NCBI RefSeq assembly: GCF_009208555.1
Contig: NZ_WFLI01000002.1
Span: 124,001-188,000 of the forward strand
Length of the DNA: 64,000 nucleotides
DNA from: Janthinobacterium violaceinigrum
GTDB lineage: Bacteria > Pseudomonadota > Gammaproteobacteria > Burkholderiales > Burkholderiaceae_D
Reading direction: 5' to 3'
A program made the position numbers and the translations under genes. Every line of letters starts with the position of its first letter. Position 1 is the stretch's first letter. The notes under the pieces were generated by a model. It searched no databases and was not told where the DNA came from. It was given only the letters and a program-made list of their open reading frames with translations. Shown piece after piece: positions 9,349 through 19,189 of this stretch.

Positions 9349-9651
9349 TCAGTTGAACACGGCCTGATACAAAAAGCCGTGGTTGTCGCGCGCCACCGGC
9401 ACCAGGAAGATACCCACCTCGCCAAACGCATCGTGCTGCAGCTGAAAGATTTTCTGGCTGAAGAGGATGGGGGAACTGTTATGGAATAACAGGCTGAACG
9501 GCGCCCGCAACAGGCCTTCCAGTGTGGCCGATGGCAACGGGCGCGCCTCCTTCAGGATGAAAGCGGCATTCCCGTCGCCGACCGAGATAAACGTGTCGTT
9601 GACGCGTGCGGCAAAGTGTTCCAGGGTCAATACATTCATCATTGCAGGCAT
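9349..9651 (-). CDS. small DUF6916-like protein
   Basis: This 100-aa cytosolic-looking protein begins MPAMMNVLTLEHFAARV and continues FISVGDGNAAFILKEARPLP, with a C-terminal half rich in beta-strand-like segments (FQLQHDAFGEVGIFLVPVAR). From memory it resembles the short DUF6916 proteins often encoded beside tail-collar genes, which fits its position end-to-end with the three collar genes. The start may be 9651, 9642 or 9639, because three Met codons compete and no ribosome site is decisive. Function is unknown. It might assist folding or export of the collar proteins, but that is a guess. Confidence 0.6.
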   Translation of the reverse strand: MPAMMNVLTLEHFAARVNDTFISVGDGNAAFILKEARPLPSATLEGLLRAPFSLLFHNSSPILFSQKIFQLQHDAFGEVGIFLVPVARDNHGFLYQAVFN

Positions 9652-9811
9652 TCCATTTCATGGGCTGTGTGATTGAAACAATGATTTATTCTAATGGAAG
9701 CATTGCCGCTTTTACACAGTTTTTGAGAGGAAAGTCTTCACCTCTGCACCCGGCAGCCAGGGTCATCCGCCCCGGCCGCCCGTGCAGTGCCTACGATGCC
9801 GCGTTCTCCGC

Positions 9812-11824
9812 CTAGCGCATCGCCTCCTCCAGCCCCGGCGCAAACCCGGCACCGTGCTTGACCTGCGCGGTGGACGCCTTCAGGGTGGCGCCGATCGGCT
9901 CGGCGCGGCCCGCCAGGCACTGGCCCAGGAAGTTTTCCGTCACCGCATTGAAGGCGATATTGTTCACGGGCCGGGCAAACCCATGGCCCTCGTCGGGGAA
10001 CAGCACGTAGGTGACGGGGATATTCTTCGCCGCCATGGCCGCCACGATCTGGTCCGATTCAGCCACGTTGACGCGCGGGTCGTTCGCGCCCTGGCCGATC
10101 AGCAGCGGGCGCTGGATGTTCTGCGCAAAGTTCAGCGGCGAACGCTCCTTCAGCAGCGCCTTGCCCTCTTCCGTGGTCGGGTCGCCCATGCGCTTGTAGA
10201 ACTGCTGCTTGCCCGCTTCCCAGTACGGCGGAATGGTTTGCAGCAAGGTGAACAGGTTCGACGGACCGACGATGTCGACGCCGCAGGCAAACGTGGTGGG
10301 CGTGAACGCCATGCCGGCCAGGGTGGCGTAGCCGCCGTAGGAGCCGCCCATGATGGCCACCTTGTCGGCCGTGGTCACGCCGCTCTTCACCGCCCATTGC
10401 ACGGCATCGAGCAGGTCGTCGTGCATCTTGCGGCCCCACTGCAGGTCGCCGGCCGAAATGAACTGCTTGCCGAAGCCCGTCGAGCCCCGGTAATTCACGG
10501 ACAGCACCGCATAGCCGCGGTTGGCCAGCCATTGATGGTAGCTGTTATAGCCATAGGTATCGCGCGCCCACGGGCCGCCATGCACCAGCAGGACCATCGG
10601 CACCGCCTGCGACGGCACGCCGCCGGCGCCCGCCTTCGAGGCCTGCGGCAAGGTGAGATAGGAGACCAGGGTCAGGCCGTCGCGCGCCTTGATCTGCTGC
10701 GGATACATGGGCAACAATGGCGCGCCTTCCAGCTCCGGCCGCGTCACGTACAGCTGCGTGAGCTTCTTGCTCTTGCGGTCGTACAGCCAGCTCGAAGCCG
10801 GTGCCGTGACGGCATCGACGCCCACCAGCCATTTGTCATCGGCCTCCGTGCGCGACGTCACGTTGAACTGGCCCTTGGCATGCTTCTTCAGGAAGGCCAG
10901 GTCGGCCTTCAGGTCGTTCGTCAGCGGCAGGTATTCGTGCTGCAGATAGTCGACGGAATACGCCTGCACCTTGCCTGTGCGCGTGTCGTACAGGGCGTCG
11001 GAAATGTCGGCGCGCGGGTCTTGCGCCACCAGCGTGGTCTTGCCGCTGGCCACGTCCTGCGCCAGCAGCGCCGAGGTATTGCGGCCGCGCGAATCGGTCC
11101 AGTACAAGGTCTTGCCATCGGCCGTGAAGGCCAGCGGCGCCGTGGTCTGCGCATCTTCCAGGCCCACTTCGGCCAGCGGCGTGCTCTCGGCCTTGCCGTC
11201 CGTTATGCGGAAGTACTGCATGCCGCCATCGGCGCGCGCCTTGCTGGCGATGCGCACGTTGAGCAGCTCGTCGGCCACGTAGCCGCCATAGCCATCATTC
11301 TGCTGCACCAGGGTCAGCTTGCCGCTGGCCAGGTCCAGGCTGTACACATCGTGCCAGCGCGCATCGCGGTTGTTGACGCCCACCAGGATGCGGTCCTTCA
11401 CCTTGCTGCTGATCTGGACGATCCGCACGCGGGTCTTCTCGAACGGCGTGTAACTGGCCTGCTTGCCGCTCACGACATTGACGCCATACAGCAGGAAATT
11501 TTCATCACCGCCCTTGTCCTGGATAAACAGCAGGGTTTTCGAATCGGGCGACCAGAAGCTGCTGCGGATGGGACGTACCTTTTCTTCCGTCAGCGGACGC
11601 GCCTGCGCCGGATTGCCGGCCGGCGCCACCCACACATTGAGCACGCCGTCGCGCGGCGCGATCCACGACAGCCACTTGCCATCCGGGCTGATGCGCCCGC
11701 CGGACTTGCTGGGATTGCCAAAGATCTTCGCCCGCTCGATCAGCGGCGCGTCATTGACAGGAGCTTGGGCATGCGCCGGCAGTACGCTGGCGAACAACAG
11801 GACAGGCAGGACATGGCGAATCAT
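9812..11824 (-). CDS. secreted S9 family serine peptidase (prolyl oligopeptidase type)
   Basis: This 670-aa protein has a signal peptide (MIRHVLPVLLFASVLPAHA). Residues ~25-390 form WD-like beta-propeller repeats (SPDGKWLSWIAP, SPDSKTLLF, TADGKTLYWTD). The C-terminal part is an alpha/beta hydrolase with catalytic Ser495 in GGSYGGYA, Asp582 in GANDPRV and His614 in DEGHGF. Family members cleave dipeptides or acylated amino acids from short peptides in the periplasm. ATG 11824 is chosen over the in-frame GTG two codons upstream because AGGTG sits 6 bp before the ATG. The gene is monocistronic. The ~195 bp upstream, before the tRNA terminator, hold nothing I recognise. Confidence 0.9.
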   Translation of the reverse strand: MIRHVLPVLLFASVLPAHAQAPVNDAPLIERAKIFGNPSKSGGRISPDGKWLSWIAPRDGVLNVWVAPAGNPAQARPLTEEKVRPIRSSFWSPDSKTLLFIQDKGGDENFLLYGVNVVSGKQASYTPFEKTRVRIVQISSKVKDRILVGVNNRDARWHDVYSLDLASGKLTLVQQNDGYGGYVADELLNVRIASKARADGGMQYFRITDGKAESTPLAEVGLEDAQTTAPLAFTADGKTLYWTDSRGRNTSALLAQDVASGKTTLVAQDPRADISDALYDTRTGKVQAYSVDYLQHEYLPLTNDLKADLAFLKKHAKGQFNVTSRTEADDKWLVGVDAVTAPASSWLYDRKSKKLTQLYVTRPELEGAPLLPMYPQQIKARDGLTLVSYLTLPQASKAGAGGVPSQAVPMVLLVHGGPWARDTYGYNSYHQWLANRGYAVLSVNYRGSTGFGKQFISAGDLQWGRKMHDDLLDAVQWAVKSGVTTADKVAIMGGSYGGYATLAGMAFTPTTFACGVDIVGPSNLFTLLQTIPPYWEAGKQQFYKRMGDPTTEEGKALLKERSPLNFAQNIQRPLLIGQGANDPRVNVAESDQIVAAMAAKNIPVTYVLFPDEGHGFARPVNNIAFNAVTENFLGQCLAGRAEPIGATLKASTAQVKHGAGFAPGLEEAMR

Positions 11825-12020
11825 GGACACCTCATGGTTGATGAATGAAGGAAAAACATCACACGTGCATGTGCCAGCAAATCATAGACCAAAGCCGTAT
11901 TGCCAGGTTGACTACGCGACAGGGGACGGAAATCGGGGAACAGGAGGGGGAAACGAGGGATGAAGCGCACGGCACATGATGCATGCCGTCATGGCGACGG
12001 CGTGCTGCACAGGGCGCCCA

Positions 12021-12049
12021 AAGAAAAAGGCCACTCCGAAGAGTGGCCT
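12021..12049 (-). terminator. intrinsic terminator of tRNA-Pro
   Basis: On the minus strand a perfect 9-bp stem (AGGCCACTC with a TTCG loop) is followed by TTTTTCTT. It lies 16 bp beyond the 3' end of the tRNA and is a classic rho-independent terminator. Confidence 0.85.
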
Positions 12050-12065
12050 AAGTCCTTGAATCTAA

Positions 12066-12142
12066 TGGTCGGGGCGAGAAGATTCGAACTTCCGACCCCA
12101 TGCACCCCATGCATGTACGCTACCAGGCTGCGCTACGCCCCG
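12066..12142 (-). tRNA. tRNA-Pro (GGG anticodon)
   Basis: This 77-nt cloverleaf includes an encoded CCA. The acceptor stem CGGGGCG pairs with CGCCCCG, and the D arm is GCGCAGCCTGGTAGCGT. The anticodon stem CATGC/GCATG encloses the loop ATGGGGT, which puts GGG at 34-36. The T arm is GGAAG-TTCGAAT-CTTCT. The same body is typical of proteobacterial proline tRNAs. It is a lone tRNA gene with its own terminator. No attachment-site duplication is seen near it. Confidence 0.95.
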
Positions 12143-12244
12143 ACGAGGTGGGAATTATAGCAGACGCTTTTAGGTTTTTGCCATGCTTTGCGCATGATTC
12201 ATATCGAACTGCGCAAACTTTTTTGCATGTCCGTGGCAAGCGCC

Positions 12245-12859
12245 CTATTCGTTCAGCAATAAGGCCGTCAGGATGATGCGAAAACCGGCGATCAGAGGCT
12301 CGACCTTGACGTCCGGGTTATGAATGAAACGCACCGGCAATCCCTGGTACATGGCGACCAGGGCGTTCAGGCGCCCTTGCAGCATTTCCTCGTCGGCCGG
12401 CAAGCCCCGCTTGATGCGCGCGTCGCGGATGATGGAGAGAAATAACTGACGCGAACGCTGGTCCGAGCATTGCAGCATTTCGGCGATTGCCGGATTGCGC
12501 GACGCTTCGGCAAAAATTTCCAGCGGCATCATCCACGTTTTCGGGTCCAGCGCTTCGAGCACATGCTCGCCCGCATTGTCGATCACGGCCTGCAGCGGAT
12601 CTTCGCGCTGCGCCAGGTCCTGCATCAGGTTCGACACCCGCTCCGTATTCTGCATGACGAAGGCGGCGATGATCGCATCCTTGCTGTCGAAATAATTATA
12701 GATGTGGCCCGCGCTCATGCCGGCCGCTTTCGAGATCTCGGCCATGCTGGCGCCGTGGAAGCCGCGGCGGCTGAAACAGCTCTCCGCCGCATCGAGCACC
12801 TGCTTGCGCCGCGTGTTGGCGCGCTCGGGATCCGGATGCTTCTTTTCAACTTGGTTCAT
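12245..12859 (-). CDS. TetR/AcrR family transcriptional regulator
   Basis: This 204-aa protein has an N-terminal TetR helix-turn-helix at about residues 18-65 (RKQVLDAAESCFSRRGFHGA, MAEISKAAGMSAGHIYNYF, DSKDAI). The C-terminal helical part would be the ligand-binding and dimer domain. It lies 63 bp downstream of the outer-membrane channel gene in the same orientation, so it can be the fourth gene of the efflux operon, an arrangement that allows autoregulation. The palindrome over the operon promoter at 18836-18853 is its likely operator. The ligand is unknown. A large hairpin at 12877-12906 separates it from the channel gene and may lower its expression. Confidence 0.9.
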   Translation of the reverse strand: MNQVEKKHPDPERANTRRKQVLDAAESCFSRRGFHGASMAEISKAAGMSAGHIYNYFDSKDAIIAAFVMQNTERVSNLMQDLAQREDPLQAVIDNAGEHVLEALDPKTWMMPLEIFAEASRNPAIAEMLQCSDQRSRQLFLSIIRDARIKRGLPADEEMLQGRLNALVAMYQGLPVRFIHNPDVKVEPLIAGFRIILTALLLNE

Positions 12860-12876
12860 GACTTTTCCAGTAGCGC

Positions 12877-12906
12877 GCCGGCCCTGCCCTTGCGGGCAAG
12901 GCCGGC
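12877..12906. other. intercistronic hairpin between efflux channel and TetR genes
   Basis: GCCGGCC/GGCCGGC outer arms and TGCCC/GGGCA inner arms with a 4-nt loop make a very stable 30-nt stem-loop. No T-tract follows on the minus strand, so attenuation or 3'-end protection of the upstream message is more likely than full termination. Confidence 0.5.
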
Positions 12907-12922
12907 GTCGGCGTCCCCGTGA

Positions 12923-14371
12923 TTATTGGACGCCGCCAGCCGCCGCGACGGCTGTCTGCTCAGGCTGCCAACCGCCGCCCAGCACCTTGTACAGGGTCAC
13001 CAGGTTGGTCGACTTGGCCAAACGCGCCGTGATCAGGCTTTGCTGCGCCGTGTACAGCGCGCGCTGGGCCACCAGGGCGTTCAGGTAGGACTCGGCGCCC
13101 TGCTTGTAGCGCGCGTCGTGGATAGTGTAGCTCTTCGTCGACGCCTCCACCAGCGAGACCTGCGATTGCAGACGCTCGTCGATGGTGCCGCGCTGGGCCA
13201 GCGCATCGGACACTTCGCGGAAGGCGACCTGGATCGCCTTTTCGTATTGCGCCACGGAGATTTCACGCTGCACCTTGGCGATATCGAGGTTGGCGCGGTT
13301 CACGCCGCCATCGAAGATCGGCAAGCTGATCTGCGGAATGAAACTCCACGTGCCGCTGCCCGCCTTGAACAGGCCCGACAGATTGTCGCTCAGCGAACCG
13401 GCCGTCGCCGTCAGCGAAATGCGCGGGAAGAAGGCCGCGCGCGCCGCGCCGATGTTGGCGTTGGCCGCGCGCAGGGTGCGCTCGGCCGCCAGCACGTCGG
13501 GACGGCGTTGCAGCACGTCCGACGGCAAGCCGGACGGAATGTCCGCCAGGGCCGTCACCGTGCCGAACTCGCCTTGCGGCAGCAAGTCGGCCGGCACGGG
13601 GCCGCCCACCAGCAGGACCAGCGCGTTTTGATCCAGCGCAACCTGGCTCGTGTAGACGGCCACGTCGGAACGGGCCGACTCGACGCTGGTCTGCGCATCA
13701 TACTTGTCCAGGCCCGACGTGGCGCCGGCACTGAAGCGGCGCACGGCCAGGTCATACGACGACTGCTGGCTCTTCAGGGTGTCCTGCGCCACGCGCAGGC
13801 GCTGCTGGTCGGCCACCAGGTTCAGATAGGTGCTGGCCACTTCGGCCACCAGACTGATCTGCTGCGCACGACGTGCTTCTTCCGTGCCCAGGTATTGCTC
13901 GAGCGCGCTGTCGGACAGGCTGCGCACGCGGCCGAAGAAGTCCAGCTCGTAAGCCGACACGCCCAGGTTCGCCGTGTACTGGCGGTTGATGGACGCTTCG
14001 CCGGTGGCGCTGGCGTTCTTCGGCACGCGCGTGGCCGTCTGGCCGCCCGACGCCGACAGGGTCGGGATCAGGGCGGCGCGTTCGATGCCGTAGGTGGCGC
14101 GCGCCTTCTCGATGTTGAGGATCGAGACGCGCAGGTCGCGGTTGTTGGCCAGCGCCAGTTCCAGTACCTGGCGCAGGCGCGCATCGGCAAAGAACTCGCG
14201 CCAGGCGATGTCCGCCACCGGCTTGGCGTCGGCGGCGGCCGTGTCGGCCTTGTAGGAAGGACCCGTCGGCCACGCCGTGGGCGCCGGCGCTGCCGGACGC
14301 TCGTACGTAGGGGCCAGGCTGCAACCGGCCAGCAAGGCCAGTGCCGCCATGGAGAGTAGCGATTTTTTCAT
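12923..14371 (-). CDS. RND efflux outer-membrane factor (NodT/OprM family lipoprotein)
   Basis: This 482-aa protein forms the TolC-like outer-membrane channel of a tripartite pump. ATG 14371 gives a lipoprotein signal with lipobox ALLAGC (Cys about residue 17). An ATG four codons upstream lies almost on top of AAGG and is less likely. Two internally related outer-membrane-efflux repeats are visible, the first with [20 protein letters not shown] and the second with [21 protein letters not shown]-terminal features are [16 protein letters not shown] and [11 protein letters not shown], as in OprM homologues. The start is 1 bp after the pump gene stop codon, so the two are coupled. Confidence 0.93.
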   Translation of the reverse strand: MKKSLLSMAALALLAGCSLAPTYERPAAPAPTAWPTGPSYKADTAAADAKPVADIAWREFFADARLRQVLELALANNRDLRVSILNIEKARATYGIERAALIPTLSASGGQTATRVPKNASATGEASINRQYTANLGVSAYELDFFGRVRSLSDSALEQYLGTEEARRAQQISLVAEVASTYLNLVADQQRLRVAQDTLKSQQSSYDLAVRRFSAGATSGLDKYDAQTSVESARSDVAVYTSQVALDQNALVLLVGGPVPADLLPQGEFGTVTALADIPSGLPSDVLQRRPDVLAAERTLRAANANIGAARAAFFPRISLTATAGSLSDNLSGLFKAGSGTWSFIPQISLPIFDGGVNRANLDIAKVQREISVAQYEKAIQVAFREVSDALAQRGTIDERLQSQVSLVEASTKSYTIHDARYKQGAESYLNALVAQRALYTAQQSLITARLAKSTNLVTLYKVLGGGWQPEQTAVAAAGGVQ

Positions 14372-14372
14372 A

Positions 14373-17300
14373 TTAATGTGCATCCTTGGAAAGCGTGACG
14401 GCTGGCGCGCCAGGCGTCGCCGGCGTGGTTGGCGCGTCCGACTTCGAGAAGAAGCCGCGCACCAGCACGAAGAACACCGGCACGAAGAAGATACCGAGGA
14501 ACGTGGCCGTCAACATGCCGCCCAGCACGCCGATACCGATGGCGTTCTGGCTGCCGGAACCGGCGCCGCTGGAGATAGCCAGTGGCAACACGCCCAGGCC
14601 GAAGGCAATCGAGGTCATCAGAATCGGACGCAGACGCAGACGCACCGCATGCAAGGTCGCGTCCAGCAGCGACATGCCCGATTCCTGCATTTCCTTGGCG
14701 AACTCGACGATCAGAATCGCATTCTTCGCCGACAGGCCCACCACCGTGAGCAAGCCCACCTGGAAGTACACGTCGTTCGACAGGCCGAACATCCACGTGC
14801 CCAGCACGGCGCCGATGACGCCCAGCGGCACGACCAGCAGCACGGAGAATGGAATCGACCAGCTTTCATACAGCGCAGCCAGGCACAGGAACACGATCAG
14901 CAAGGACAGCGCGTACAGCTGCGGCGTCTGCGAACCGGACTCGCGCTCTTCCAGCGACACGCCGGTCCAGCTGAAGCCGATGCCAGGCGGCAGCTGCGCC
15001 ACCATCGCTTCCATCGCATTCATGGCGGCGCCCGTGCTCTGGCCCGGTGCCGGCGTACCCAGGATCTCTACCGACGGCAAGCCGTTGTAGCGTTCCAGGC
15101 GCGGCGAAGCGTAAATCCACTTGCCCGTGGCAAAGGCCGAGAACGGCACCATCTGGCCAGCGCTGTTGCGCACGAACCACTTGTTCAAGTCTTCCGGCTG
15201 CATGCGCGATTCGGCATTGCCTTGCATGAACACTTTCTTCACGCGGCCACGGTCGAGGAAGTCGTTTACATAGGAACTACCCCAGCCCACGCTCAGCACG
15301 CGGTTGATTTCCGCAATCTGCAAGCCCAGCGCCGTTGCCTTCTGCTGGTCGATGTCGATCTTGTACTGCGGCGTATCTTCCTGGCCGTTCGGGCGCACGC
15401 CCACCATGGTGGGATTTTGCGAGGCCATGCCCAGCAACTGGTTACGCGCCGCCATCAGGGCGTCATGGCCGACGCCGCCGATATCCTGCAGCTGCATGTC
15501 GAAACCGGTGGCGTTACCCAGTTCCAGCACGGCAGGCGGGGCGAACGTAAACACCATCGCGTCCTTGATCTGCAACAGCTTGCCCATGGCGCGGCCGGCT
15601 ACTGCCGGCGCTTTTTGCGCCACGTCCTTGCGCAGTGCCCAGTCTTTCAGGCGCACGAAGGCGATACCCGTGTTCTGGCCGTTACCGCCGAAGCTGAAAC
15701 CGGCGACGGCAAACACGGAAGCGACGTTGTCTTTCTCGCTGTTCATGAAGTGGTCTTCGACCTGCTCGATCACTTTCAGGGTGCGCTCCTGCGTGGCGCC
15801 CGTCGGCAATTGAATCTGCGTAAACAGGATGCCCTGGTCTTCTTCCGGCAGGAAGGACGTCGGCAAGCGCATGAAGATGAACACGAGGCCGGCCAGCAGC
15901 AGCACGTACAGCAGCATCGAGCGGGCGCGGTGCGTAATCATGGCGCCGACCAGGCCCTGGTACTTGTTGCTGCTGCTGTCGAAGCTGCGGTTGAACCAGC
16001 CGAAGAATCCCTTGTTCGTCGCGTGATGGCCTTTTTCGACCGGCTTGAGCAAGGTGGCGCACAGCGCTGGCGTAAATACCAGCGCGACGACGACGGACAG
16101 CACCATCGACGACACGATCGTGATCGAGAACTGGCGGTAAATCACGCCCGTCGAACCGCCGAAGAAGGCCATCGGCACGAACACGGCCGACAGCACCATG
16201 GCGATACCGACCAGCGCGCCCGTGATCTGCGTCATGGACTTGCGCGTCGCTTCCAGCGGCGACAAGCCCTCTTCGCTCATCACGCGCTCGACGTTTTCCA
16301 CCACCACGATCGCATCATCGACCAGGAGGCCGATGGCCAGCACCATGGCGAACATGGTCAAGGTGTTGATCGAGTAGCCGAACGCATTCAGGATGCCGAA
16401 GGTACCGAGCAGCACGACGGGCACGGCCATGGTCGGGATCAGGGTGGCGCGGAAGTTCTGCAGGAACAGGTACATCACCAGGAACACCAGGATGACCGCT
16501 TCGACCAGGGTCTTGACCACTTCCTCGATCGACAGTTTCACGAACGGGGTGGTGTCGAACGCCACCTGGTAGCTCATGCCTTCAGGGAATTGCTTGCTCA
16601 GGTTACCCAGCATGGCTTTCGCCGCGTTGGCCGTATCGAGCGCATTGGCGCCCGTCGCCAGCTTGATCGCCACGCCGGTGGCCGCATGGCCGTTGTAGCG
16701 GGCCACGGTATTGTAGTTCTCGCGGCCCAGTTCCATGCTGGCCACGTCCTTCAGGTACACCATGGCGCCGTTGGTCGTGGTTTTCAGCAAGATCGCGCCG
16801 AACTGCTCGGCCGTTTGCAAGCGGCTTTGCGCCGACACGGTGGCGTTCAGCTGCTGGCCCTTGACGGACGGCGTGCCGCCCAGTTCACCGGCCGACACTT
16901 CCGCATTCTGCGCCTGCACGGCCGTGATCACGTCCGCCGGGGTCAGGTTGAAGCTTTGCAGCTTGGCCGGGTCGAGCCAGATACGCATCGCGTACTGCGA
17001 ACCGAACAGGGTCACGTCGCCCACGCCCGCAACGCGGCTGAGCGGATCGACGACGTTGGCGGCCACATAGTCGCTCAAGTCGGTCTGGTCCATCTTGCCG
17101 TTTTCGGAAATGAAGCCGAACACCATCAGGAAGTTCTTCGTGGCTTTCGACACGACGAGACCCTGTTGCGTGACAGCCGTCGGCAGCAGTGGCGTGGCCA
17201 GCTGCAGCTTGTTCTGCACTTGCACCTGGGCGATGTCAGGATTGGTGCCGCTGGTGAACGTCAGGGTGATGCTGATGCCGCCAGTCGCATCGCTCGACGA

Positions 17301-17537
17301 AGCCATGTAGCGCAAGCCGTCGATACCCTTCATCTTTTGTTCGATGACCTGGGTGACGGCGTCTTCCACGGTCTTGGCGGAGGCGCCAGGATAGGAGCCG
17401 CTGATCGAAATCGACGGCGGAGCAATGCTCGGGTACTGCGCGATCGGCAGGCTGAGGATCGAAATCACGCCGGCAAGCATGATGACGATCGCGACCACCC
17501 AGGCAAAAATCGGGCGGTCAATGAAAAAACGGGCCAT
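14373..17537 (-). CDS. RND multidrug efflux pump, HAE1/AcrB-MexB type
   Basis: This 1054-aa inner-membrane proton/drug antiporter has the full usual length. The N-terminus [20 protein letters not shown] is diagnostic of HAE1 pumps. The proton-relay Asp pair is in TM4 ([17 protein letters not shown]). The second half repeats the fold, with porter-domain segments such as [18 protein letters not shown] and a C-terminal TM bundle ([36 protein letters not shown]). A GGAG site precedes the ATG. It is the middle gene of the adaptor-pump-channel operon, with gaps of 15 bp and 1 bp. Substrates cannot be read from sequence; hydrophobic drugs or dyes are typical. Confidence 0.96.
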   Translation of the reverse strand: MARFFIDRPIFAWVVAIVIMLAGVISILSLPIAQYPSIAPPSISISGSYPGASAKTVEDAVTQVIEQKMKGIDGLRYMASSSDATGGISITLTFTSGTNPDIAQVQVQNKLQLATPLLPTAVTQQGLVVSKATKNFLMVFGFISENGKMDQTDLSDYVAANVVDPLSRVAGVGDVTLFGSQYAMRIWLDPAKLQSFNLTPADVITAVQAQNAEVSAGELGGTPSVKGQQLNATVSAQSRLQTAEQFGAILLKTTTNGAMVYLKDVASMELGRENYNTVARYNGHAATGVAIKLATGANALDTANAAKAMLGNLSKQFPEGMSYQVAFDTTPFVKLSIEEVVKTLVEAVILVFLVMYLFLQNFRATLIPTMAVPVVLLGTFGILNAFGYSINTLTMFAMVLAIGLLVDDAIVVVENVERVMSEEGLSPLEATRKSMTQITGALVGIAMVLSAVFVPMAFFGGSTGVIYRQFSITIVSSMVLSVVVALVFTPALCATLLKPVEKGHHATNKGFFGWFNRSFDSSSNKYQGLVGAMITHRARSMLLYVLLLAGLVFIFMRLPTSFLPEEDQGILFTQIQLPTGATQERTLKVIEQVEDHFMNSEKDNVASVFAVAGFSFGGNGQNTGIAFVRLKDWALRKDVAQKAPAVAGRAMGKLLQIKDAMVFTFAPPAVLELGNATGFDMQLQDIGGVGHDALMAARNQLLGMASQNPTMVGVRPNGQEDTPQYKIDIDQQKATALGLQIAEINRVLSVGWGSSYVNDFLDRGRVKKVFMQGNAESRMQPEDLNKWFVRNSAGQMVPFSAFATGKWIYASPRLERYNGLPSVEILGTPAPGQSTGAAMNAMEAMVAQLPPGIGFSWTGVSLEERESGSQTPQLYALSLLIVFLCLAALYESWSIPFSVLLVVPLGVIGAVLGTWMFGLSNDVYFQVGLLTVVGLSAKNAILIVEFAKEMQESGMSLLDATLHAVRLRLRPILMTSIAFGLGVLPLAISSGAGSGSQNAIGIGVLGGMLTATFLGIFFVPVFFVLVRGFFSKSDAPTTPATPGAPAVTLSKDAH

Positions 17538-17552
17538 TAATATTCTCCTGAA

Positions 17553-18767
17553 TTAGTGGGCGCTGGCAGCCGATGCTGCGGCAGAAGCGGCAGCGGCGGG
17601 CGCAGGAGCAGCTTCGGCCTTGGCCGGCACGGCAACGGCCGGGGCGCCTGGCTTGATTTTTTGCAAGCCTTCCACGATCACGCGGTCGCCTGCAGCCAGA
17701 CCGGACGTCACCAGCCAGTTGGTGCCGACCGTGCCGCTGGTGGTCAGTACGCGCTGCTCGACCTTGTTTTCCTTGTTCAGGATCATGGCGGTGGCCTGGC
17801 CCTTCTGGTTACGCGTCACGCCCACTTGCGGTACGGTAATGGCTTTTTCATCCACGCCCGTTTCCAGCTGCGCACGTACGTACATACCTGGCAGCAATTC
17901 GCCTTTCGGGTTCGGGAACAGTGCGCGCAGGATCACGTTGCCGGTGGTCGGATCGACCGTCACGCCGGCGAACTGCAGCTTGCCCGATTCGCTGTACTTG
18001 CTGCCATCCGGCAAGATCAGATCGACCTTGGCCTGGCCTTCGCCCACTTTTTTCAGCGAGCCGTCGGCCATCTGGCGCTTCAGGCGCAGCAGGTCCGTGC
18101 TCGACTGGGTCACGTCGACATAGATGGGATCGAGCTGCTGCACGGTGGTCAGCGCATCGGCCTGGCCCGCCGTGACCAGCGCGCCGGCCGTCACGGTCGA
18201 GCGGCTGGTGCGGCCGCTGATCGGTGCCGTCACGGTGCTGTATTTCAGGTTGATGTTTGCCGTTTCCAGCGCCGCGGTGGCGGACTCGACGTCAGCCTTC
18301 GCTTGCTCGAACGCGGCCACGGCATCGTCGTATTCCTGGCGGCTCACGCCTTCGATGGCAACCAGTTCCTTGTAGCGTGTGGCTTTCGGGCCGGCCGTCA
18401 GCAAGTTGGCCTTGGCTTTCGACAACGCCGCCTTGGCCGAATTGTAGGCAGCCTGGTAAGTGGCCGGATCGATCTGGTACAGGGCCGTGCCCGCTTTCAC
18501 ATCGCTGCCTTCGATGAACAGGCGCTTCTGGATCAAGCCGCCCACTTGCGGACGCACATCGGCGACCTGGTAGGCATTCGTGCGGCCGGGCAATTCGGCG
18601 CTCATCGGCAACGCGGCCGGATTAACAGTAAACACGACCACCTGTGGCGCTTGCTGCGCGTGAGGTGCTTCCTGTTTTTTACTGCAGCCGGCCATGATTA
18701 CAGTGGCGCACATAACGGCAATAGCGCCGCTCGTACGCGGCGACGTCAAGGAAAAGGTTGGTTGCAT
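17553..18767 (-). CDS. RND efflux periplasmic adaptor (membrane fusion protein)
   Basis: This 404-aa AcrA/MexA-type lipoprotein has lipobox VIMAGC (Cys about residue 28). A lipoyl/barrel-sandwich half (VADVRPQVGGLIQKRLFIEG) and coiled-coil hairpin (residues ~100-170, AKANLLTAGPKATRYKELVA) are followed by the second lipoyl half (YSTVTAPISGRTSRSTVTAG). A beta-barrel with LPGMYVRAQLETG and an Ala-rich C-terminal tail complete it. It links pump and channel. It is the first gene of the operon, with a predicted promoter and operator at 18836-18876. The ribosome site is weak (AAG only). Confidence 0.95.
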   Translation of the reverse strand: MQPTFSLTSPRTSGAIAVMCATVIMAGCSKKQEAPHAQQAPQVVVFTVNPAALPMSAELPGRTNAYQVADVRPQVGGLIQKRLFIEGSDVKAGTALYQIDPATYQAAYNSAKAALSKAKANLLTAGPKATRYKELVAIEGVSRQEYDDAVAAFEQAKADVESATAALETANINLKYSTVTAPISGRTSRSTVTAGALVTAGQADALTTVQQLDPIYVDVTQSSTDLLRLKRQMADGSLKKVGEGQAKVDLILPDGSKYSESGKLQFAGVTVDPTTGNVILRALFPNPKGELLPGMYVRAQLETGVDEKAITVPQVGVTRNQKGQATAMILNKENKVEQRVLTTSGTVGTNWLVTSGLAAGDRVIVEGLQKIKPGAPAVAVPAKAEAAPAPAAAASAAASAASAH

Positions 18768-19189
18768 CTTGGACTTTCTGAAAAAGAAGCTGGCTAGTGT
18801 CGTTAGAAATGACTAAATTTATTAACGCAGATCAAAGAATGAACGATCATTCTAAAATCGTCAAGCATCGTTACAATTGAAACATAGTAACCATCAAGCG
18901 AATTAAATTATCAATGAAGCAATGAATTGAGGACAGCGACAGCGGCGGCACGCCAGCAAAGTGGAGCAGAAACGAGGCGGGCGATGCAAAAACGGCAAAG
19001 CGGAAAAGGTGGATTGAGTGATTACTTTAGCAGGGTCAAGATTTCTTTGCTGAACTAGCCGACACGGACGCAACACTGTCCGTCACGGCAAGGGAGGCGC
19101 AGTAATTATTTACCAATGGTATCGAAAAGACATCCCTCGCCAGACGCGCTAATATGGTGTTCACGGTGTGGCACAGCGGGGGCGCAGCG
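18768..19189. other. divergent intergenic region (efflux operon / KaiC-like gene)
   Basis: These 422 bp separate the efflux adaptor start from the KaiC-like ATPase start. The left part holds the efflux promoter and operator (annotated separately). Bases 18880-19150 show no open frame with a ribosome site and no RNA fold that I recognise. An in-frame ATG at 19154 could extend the KaiC-like protein by 12 residues but lacks a ribosome site. Confidence 0.4.
18836..18876 (-). promoter_or_regulatory. efflux operon promoter with palindromic TetR-type operator
   Basis: On the minus strand TTGTAA (18876-18871) and TAGAAT (18854-18849) form a -35/-10 pair with a 16-bp spacer, about 80 bp upstream of the adaptor start. 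The perfect palindrome AGAATGA-ACGA-TCATTCT (18836-18853) covers the -10. A 7-bp-arm palindrome of this kind over a promoter is the usual TetR-family operator layout, so repression by the regulator at 12245-12859 is inferred. Confidence 0.65.

Noticed and set aside
7599..9651. Prophage remnant
   Set aside because: Only collar-domain genes are present. There is no integrase, terminase, capsid, tail-tube or lysis gene, and no attachment-site repeat was seen at the tRNA-Pro gene.
9782..11848. A 688-codon plus-strand frame opposite the S9 peptidase
   Set aside because: It has no ribosome site or domains; the minus strand carries a complete catalytic triad.
14277..17540. A 1087-codon open frame on the plus strand opposite the RND pump
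   Set aside because: The His/Arg/Gln-rich translation matches no family and is exactly antisense to a full-length AcrB-type gene, a common artefact in high-GC genomes.
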